Shown: positions 21,601 to 25,728 of the stretch, in pieces
Layout of the letters: every line of letters begins with the position of its first letter
How positions within the stretch are numbered: the stretch's first letter is position 1
Assembly: GCA_044867875.1 (NCBI GenBank)
Contig: JBIOVR010000077.1
Span: 1 to 25,728 of the forward strand
Direction of reading: 5' to 3'
Source of the DNA: VBAS01 sp044867875
GTDB taxonomy: Bacteria > Bacteroidota > Bacteroidia > Chitinophagales > Chitinophagaceae
DNA length: 25,728 bases
Made by a program: the position numbers and the translations under genes
Notes under the pieces: model-generated
Database searches by the model: none
Told to the model about the DNA's origin: nothing
The model's input: only the letters and a program-made list of their open reading frames with translations

Positions 21601-22422
21601 ATGAAAAATCTTTTAGCCTTTCTGGTTCTCTTAACAATATTATTTGCCTGTAATAATGGTACTCACGTCACCAGTGAACAACAGACGAAAGACAGTTTGG
21701 AACGGTTGCTCCTGTCCTATCGTGATTCATTAAAAACTCATCCTACAGATACATTGCTTAAATACAATCTTGTTCTCACATTGCAGGAAGCAGGAAGGTA
21801 TAGAGAAGCCGTTAATGTCCTGGATTCAATGAATATAACGATGATGGGTGATTCCACTCAAATGAAAGTTTATCTTAATTACTTATTTAAAAGGTCAGAA
21901 TTATTGGTGCTCGCAGGTGATACGGCCAATGCAATTAAAACGCTTGAGTTTTTTATTATTCCCGGTGAATTAACTGAAGCTGGTTTACAACTGGCAAATC
22001 TATACGCCGAAACAAGAAATCCAAAAACGATCGCTTTTTGCGATTCGATGAATAAAAATGATGAAAGCAAAAAAGACCCTAATCCTGATTATTTAAAAGG
22101 AGTATACTATTATAATATCGGCGATCATAGTAAAGCTCTTGAACTATTCAATTCCTGCATAAAAAAAGATTACACTTTTTTGGATGCCTATATGGAAAAA
22201 GGAAACATACTTTATAAGCAATCAAAACTCAAAGAAGCGATGGATGTGTTTGATATTGCCATAAAAGTTTCCAACACCTTTGCTGATGCCCATTTATGGA
22301 AAGGAAAATGCCAGGAAGCGTTAGGCCAAAAAGAAGAAGCTAAGATCAGTTACCAACGAGCATTTGCGTTTGATAAAACGCTGACTGAAGCAAAAGAAGC
22401 GGCCGATAGAATTAAGAATTAA
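21601..22422 (+). CDS. TPR-repeat lipoprotein
   Basis: 273 residues. The signal MKNLLAFLVLLTILFAC ends in a lipobox (LFAC), so Cys17 would be lipidated. TPR units are visible at ~38-75 (LKTHPTDTLLKYNLVLTLQEAGRYREAVNVLDSM), ~160-200 (YLKGVYYYNIGDHSKALELFNSCI), ~197-230 (YMEKGNILYKQSKLKEAMDVFDIAIKV) and ~231-262 (HLWKGKCQEALGQKEEAKISYQRAF). TPRs mediate protein contacts; the partner is unknown. It lies 54 nt upstream of rpe on the same strand and could be co-transcribed with it. Confidence 0.85.
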   Translation: MKNLLAFLVLLTILFACNNGTHVTSEQQTKDSLERLLLSYRDSLKTHPTDTLLKYNLVLTLQEAGRYREAVNVLDSMNITMMGDSTQMKVYLNYLFKRSELLVLAGDTANAIKTLEFFIIPGELTEAGLQLANLYAETRNPKTIAFCDSMNKNDESKKDPNPDYLKGVYYYNIGDHSKALELFNSCIKKDYTFLDAYMEKGNILYKQSKLKEAMDVFDIAIKVSNTFADAHLWKGKCQEALGQKEEAKISYQRAFAFDKTLTEAKEAADRIKN

Positions 22423-22444
22423 AAATTAGTAATTAATAATTTGA

Positions 22445-22465
22445 TGCGTTGTATCTTGCAACGCA
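22445..22465 (+). other. Small hairpin upstream of rpe
   Basis: TGCGTTG (22445-22451) pairs with CAACGCA (22459-22465). The loop TATCTTG resembles a -7 element (TAnnTTTG with one mismatch), so the signal is ambiguous between a hairpin and the rpe promoter. Confidence 0.35.
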
Positions 22466-22476
22466 AATAGTAAAGA

Positions 22477-23124
22477 ATGCCCATTATTGCTCCCTCCCTT
22501 CTCTCTGCAAATTTCCTAAATCTTGATGCCGATTGTAAAATGTTGAATGAAAGCCAGGCTGACTGGTATCATTTAGATGTGATGGATGGTCGTTTTGTTC
22601 CAAACATTAGTTTCGGACCAATGCTCGTTTCATTTTTTAGAAAAGCAACAACAAAAGTTTGCGATGTTCATTTAATGATCGAAGAGCCGGGAAAATATGC
22701 AGAGCAATTTAAGAATGCAGGAGCAGATGTTCTTTCCGTACACATTGAAGCATGTCCGCATCTGCATAGAAATATTCAGCAGATAAAAGGATTGGGCATG
22801 AAAGCTGGTGTTGCTATCAATCCACATACACCGATTGAAAATTTGCAGGATGTTCTTGCTGATATTGACCTTGTTTGCATGATGAGTGTAAATCCGGGAT
22901 TTGGCGGACAAAAATTCATTCATCATACATTAAAAAAGATAAAGACACTTCGCAAGATGATCGATGAAAAGGGCTTGAATGTATTGATTGAGATCGATGG
23001 AGGCGTTACTTTAGAAAATGCTGGAACAATCGTTGCAGCCGGCGCCGATGTTCTTGTTGCCGGTAATACGGTGTTTAGTTCACAAGATCCAAAAGCAACT
23101 ATTGCACAACTGAAAAAATTATAA
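22477..23124 (+). CDS. rpe: Ribulose-phosphate 3-epimerase
   Basis: 215 residues, normal length for this TIM barrel. It interconverts ribulose-5-phosphate and xylulose-5-phosphate in the pentose phosphate pathway. Visible: APSLLSANF (5-13), WYHLDVMDGRFVPNISFG (30-47; metal ligands His32, catalytic Asp34), CDVHLM (62-67; His65), the SVNPGFGGQKFI loop (137-148) and IEIDGGV (171-177; catalytic Asp174). All metal-binding and catalytic positions of the family are present. It starts 54 nt after the TPR lipoprotein gene, and the methyltransferase begins 6 nt after its stop, so the two form an operon. Confidence 0.97.
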   Translation: MPIIAPSLLSANFLNLDADCKMLNESQADWYHLDVMDGRFVPNISFGPMLVSFFRKATTKVCDVHLMIEEPGKYAEQFKNAGADVLSVHIEACPHLHRNIQQIKGLGMKAGVAINPHTPIENLQDVLADIDLVCMMSVNPGFGGQKFIHHTLKKIKTLRKMIDEKGLNVLIEIDGGVTLENAGTIVAAGADVLVAGNTVFSSQDPKATIAQLKKL

Positions 23125-23130
23125 CTTGCT

Positions 23131-23877
23131 ATGGCAAAGGATCTGTTTAGCAAACAATCTGATCTTTATGCCCGTTACAGGCCTACTTATCCAAAAGAAC
23201 TTTACGATCACATTTTATCCTTTGTAAAAGAAAAAAACATTGCGTGGGACTGCGCAACAGGCAATGGACAAGCTGCAGTTGTATTGGCTGAGCATTTTAA
23301 AAAAGTTATCGCAACAGATATAAGCGCATCTCAAATTGAAAAAGCAACTCTTAAGGAAAATATTGAATATCTGGTTTGTCCTGCCGAATCAACTCCATTT
23401 GAAGAAAATACTTTTGATCTTGTCACAGTAGCACAGGCATATCATTGGATCAATTGGAAAGAATTTAAAAAAGAAGTTACTCGGGTTTGTAAACCCGGCG
23501 CTATCATCGCAGCCTGGGTCTATTTTAGAAATATGCCGGGTGATAAAAAAGTAGATGATGCAATTTATAGCTTCTATGAAAACGTAACGAAGCCGTATTG
23601 GGACGCAGCAAGAAAATATGTTGAAGAAAAATATAGTACTGTTGAGTTTGATTATGATCTTTTACCAGTAAAAGATTTTGAAACAATTTTGAATTGGCAA
23701 AGAGAAGATATGATCGGCTATATAAGCAGCTGGAGTGCTATTCAAAAATATATTAAAGTAAACGGTCACTCTCCCATTCCTATTATTGAAGAAGAAATAA
23801 ATAAACTTTGGCCCAAAGGTGAAGTGAAGAAAGTAAGCTTTCCTATTTATCTGAAATTAGGAAGAGTAGTGAAATAG
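23131..23877 (+). CDS. Class I SAM-dependent methyltransferase
   Basis: 248 residues, soluble. SAM-binding motif I is WDCATGNGQ (39-47), motif II is VIATDISASQI (59-69), then VCPAESTPFEENTFDLVTVAQAYHWI and, as the post-motif, FKKEVTRVCKPGAIIAAWVY. The N-terminus FSKQSDLYARYRPTYPKELYDHI is typical of the small-molecule methyltransferases related to yeast Tmt1/Crg1 (trans-aconitate type), so a carboxylate or small-molecule substrate is plausible, but the acceptor is not known. It follows rpe by 6 nt; the receptor gene begins 52 nt later. Confidence 0.85.
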   Translation: MAKDLFSKQSDLYARYRPTYPKELYDHILSFVKEKNIAWDCATGNGQAAVVLAEHFKKVIATDISASQIEKATLKENIEYLVCPAESTPFEENTFDLVTVAQAYHWINWKEFKKEVTRVCKPGAIIAAWVYFRNMPGDKKVDDAIYSFYENVTKPYWDAARKYVEEKYSTVEFDYDLLPVKDFETILNWQREDMIGYISSWSAIQKYIKVNGHSPIPIIEEEINKLWPKGEVKKVSFPIYLKLGRVVK

Positions 23878-23929
23878 CAAATGCGAATTTTATTGATTAA
23901 TATTGTCTATCAAAATCCGCTTCTTAGGA

Positions 23930-25728
23930 ATGAACCGCCAATCAAGATTAATCCTATTCTCTAGCTTTTTGTCTATTGCCTGTTGCTTATGGCCTTTTAC
24001 TTCAGTCTTCGCTCAAAAAAAACCAGCTTATGTTTCCGGAAAAGTATTGGATGAAAATGAAAATCCTCTTTCACATGTTTCTGTTATTATTCTTGGTCAG
24101 CAAAAAGGAATTGTCACCTCCGATTCGGGCACGTTTCGTTTAAAAGTAACTGCCGACCGTGCATTCGCCATTGTCTTTAGCTATACAGGATTCAAATCTC
24201 AACAAAAGAATTTTTTATTAAGTGAGAATGAAGAAGAAACTATTGTCATTCGAATGGAAAGAGAAGGCAAAGTGCTGGAAGAAGTAATTGTTACTGATCA
24301 GCGTGACAGAAGAGAAGCCGGCTTGATAAAACCAAACCCAAAATCAATTATCAATCTGCCCTCACCAGTTATGGGTGTTGAAAGTATGATCAAAGTTTTT
24401 GTAGGCTCTAACAATGAACTTACTTCACAATATTCGGTTCGCGGCGGGAATTATGACGAGAATCTAATTTACGTAAATGACTTTGAAATTTTCCGTCCTT
24501 ACCTCGTTCGCAGTGGTCAGCAGGAAGGATTGAGTTTTATAAATCCTGAGATGGTTCGCAATATCAGTTTTTATAACGGTGGTTTCCAGGCAAAGTATGG
24601 CGATAAGATGAGCAGTGTGCTGGATATTCAATACAAAAAACCAAAACGTTTTGGTGGCTCTGCTTATGTAAGCATTTTGGAACAGGGCCTGCAACTTGAA
24701 GGAATTTCGAAGAACAATAAACTCAGCTATCTCGTTGGTGCCCGTAACCGTAGTAATAAAAATTTATTAAGTCGCCAGGAAACACAAGGAAATTATGTTC
24801 CTTCTTCAGCTGATCTTCAAGGATTGATCACTTATCAATTTAATAATAAGTGGCAAGCTGAAATTCTTGGAAATATTTCTCAAACAAAATTTGTACTGGT
24901 TCCAGAATTTAGTCAGCTCACTTCTTCAGTTTTCTCCCCTTACTTCACCGCTGTACTGGGGCTTGATATATATTTTCAAGGACAGGAAAGAGACCGGTAT
25001 AAAACAAATATGCTAGGTCTCGCCATTATCAATCAACCAAGAAAAGATCTGAAACTTAAATGGATGGTTTCAAGATTTGAAAATGATGAAGAAGAAAACA
25101 TTGATATCGCAGGCGCCTATTTATTTGGTGAAAGAGATTTTGATAAAGCAAAACCAACATTCGGGTTAATTGTAAATCCGCTGGGTGCTGGAGTTTTTCA
25201 GAATTTTTCCCGTAATGAACTGAACATCGACAACTGGAATGTTTCTCATAAAGGAATACTTGACAAAGGAAAAAATGTTTTTCTATGGGGAATTGGTTAT
25301 GATAAAACAAATATTGATGACAGACTCAATGAATGGGAATTCCAGGATTCAGCCGGGTATTCGCTTCCTTTCAATCCAGCTATTTTGCAGTTGAACAAAG
25401 TAATCAAGTCATCGGCATCATTAGATGTCAATAAGATCTCCGGATACTTCCAGGACAATTTGCTCTTTGGTGATTCATCAAATTCTTTCACACTGCAGGC
25501 AGGCCTTCGTTACAATTATAATTCACTCAACAATGAATTTTTACTTACTCCGAGAGTTGGCGCAAGTTGGCAACCAAAAGGTGGAAAGGATATCATATTC
25601 CGTGCAGCTGTTGGCATGTATGATCAGCCGCCATTTTATCGTGAGTTGAGGAGATATGATGGCACGGTGAACACAGATCTGAAAGCACAAAAAAGCTTCC
25701 AGGTAGTTGGTGGCTTTGATTATAATTT
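23930..25728 (+). CDS. TonB-dependent outer-membrane receptor (3' end outside window)
   Basis: I read an uninterrupted frame from ATG 23930 to the window edge: 599 codons, no stop. Signal peptide to about residue 28 (SVFA|Q). Residues ~32-110 form a carboxypeptidase-regulatory-like beta-sandwich (YVSGKVLDENENPLSHVSVIILGQQKGIVTSDSGTFRL). Then comes the plug, about 115-235: VLEEVIVTDQRDRRE, LPSPVMGVESMIKVFVG, SQYSVRGGNYDENLIYVNDFEIFRPYL, NISFYNGGFQAKYGDKMSSVLDIQYK. The rest is barrel, with alternating aromatic strands and a late AVGMYDQPPFYRELRR. Such receptors use TonB-ExbBD to import large solutes; substrate not predictable. It is not evidently SusC-like (no SusD partner is visible, but the 3' side is cut). 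Confidence 0.92.
   Translation, partial: MNRQSRLILFSSFLSIACCLWPFTSVFAQKKPAYVSGKVLDENENPLSHVSVIILGQQKGIVTSDSGTFRLKVTADRAFAIVFSYTGFKSQQKNFLLSENEEETIVIRMEREGKVLEEVIVTDQRDRREAGLIKPNPKSIINLPSPVMGVESMIKVFVGSNNELTSQYSVRGGNYDENLIYVNDFEIFRPYLVRSGQQEGLSFINPEMVRNISFYNGGFQAKYGDKMSSVLDIQYKKPKRFGGSAYVSILEQGLQLEGISKNNKLSYLVGARNRSNKNLLSRQETQGNYVPSSADLQGLITYQFNNKWQAEILGNISQTKFVLVPEFSQLTSSVFSPYFTAVLGLDIYFQGQERDRYKTNMLGLAIINQPRKDLKLKWMVSRFENDEEENIDIAGAYLFGERDFDKAKPTFGLIVNPLGAGVFQNFSRNELNIDNWNVSHKGILDKGKNVFLWGIGYDKTNIDDRLNEWEFQDSAGYSLPFNPAILQLNKVIKSSASLDVNKISGYFQDNLLFGDSSNSFTLQAGLRYNYNSLNNEFLLTPRVGASWQPKGGKDIIFRAAVGMYDQPPFYRELRRYDGTVNTDLKAQKSFQVVGGFDYN

Noticed and set aside
1..25728. tRNA, rRNA, CRISPR, transposase or integrase genes
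   Set aside because: I looked for cloverleaf ends, repeat-spacer patterns and DDE or tyrosine-recombinase motifs and saw none.

Overview
The window reads as chromosomal DNA of a Bacteroidota bacterium, most likely Chitinophagaceae or a close relative (inference). Reasons: about 38-40% GC by eye; almost no Shine-Dalgarno sequences; several upstream regions carry the Bacteroidota -7 promoter motif TAnnTTTG; the outer-membrane proteins are of Bacteroidota type (a BBP2-like porin, a TonB receptor with an N-terminal carboxypeptidase-regulatory-like domain); and intergenic spaces hold palindromic or tandem short repeats of the kind common in this phylum. There is no tRNA, rRNA, CRISPR array, transposase or prophage that I can see.

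Layout. 1-3159 (+): end of gltD (glutamate synthase small subunit), then an Amt ammonium transporter and an outer-membrane porin, together a nitrogen-assimilation block. 3160-3761: gene-free, with two hairpin terminators sharing one loop and two repeat elements. 3762-6350 (-): a divergent phosphoenolpyruvate carboxylase. 6433-10395 (-): the alpha-operon part of the ribosomal cluster, transcribed infA, rpmJ, rpsM, rpsK, rpsD, rpoA, rplQ, with its own promoter and terminator and unusually wide, structured or repeat-filled gaps. 10516-10914 (-): a small unknown protein. 11195-12459 (+): DUF4136-like lipoprotein and a small beta-barrel protein. 12606-14117 (+): exported esterase with a TPR tail; 14205-14720 (-): PepSY-type membrane protein. 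14937-16094 (-): homogentisate dioxygenase-type enzyme. 16347-17312: phosphoesterase and VOC protein, tail to tail. 17597-19880 (+): two tandem aminotransferases that both carry twin-arginine export signals. 19882-21525 (-): four-helix membrane protein and TolB-like propeller. 21601-25728 (+): TPR lipoprotein, Rpe, methyltransferase, and a TonB-dependent receptor cut by the window end.

Most genes are housekeeping. The most notable points are the paired Tat-tagged aminotransferases, substitutions at conserved positions of the PEP carboxylase, a candidate S4 autoregulatory RNA upstream of rpsD, the separation of infA and the alpha operon from the gene upstream, and two unrelated intergenic elements that share one architecture: 8-nt tandem units arranged as inverted arms. 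I do not see a clearly new multigene system.
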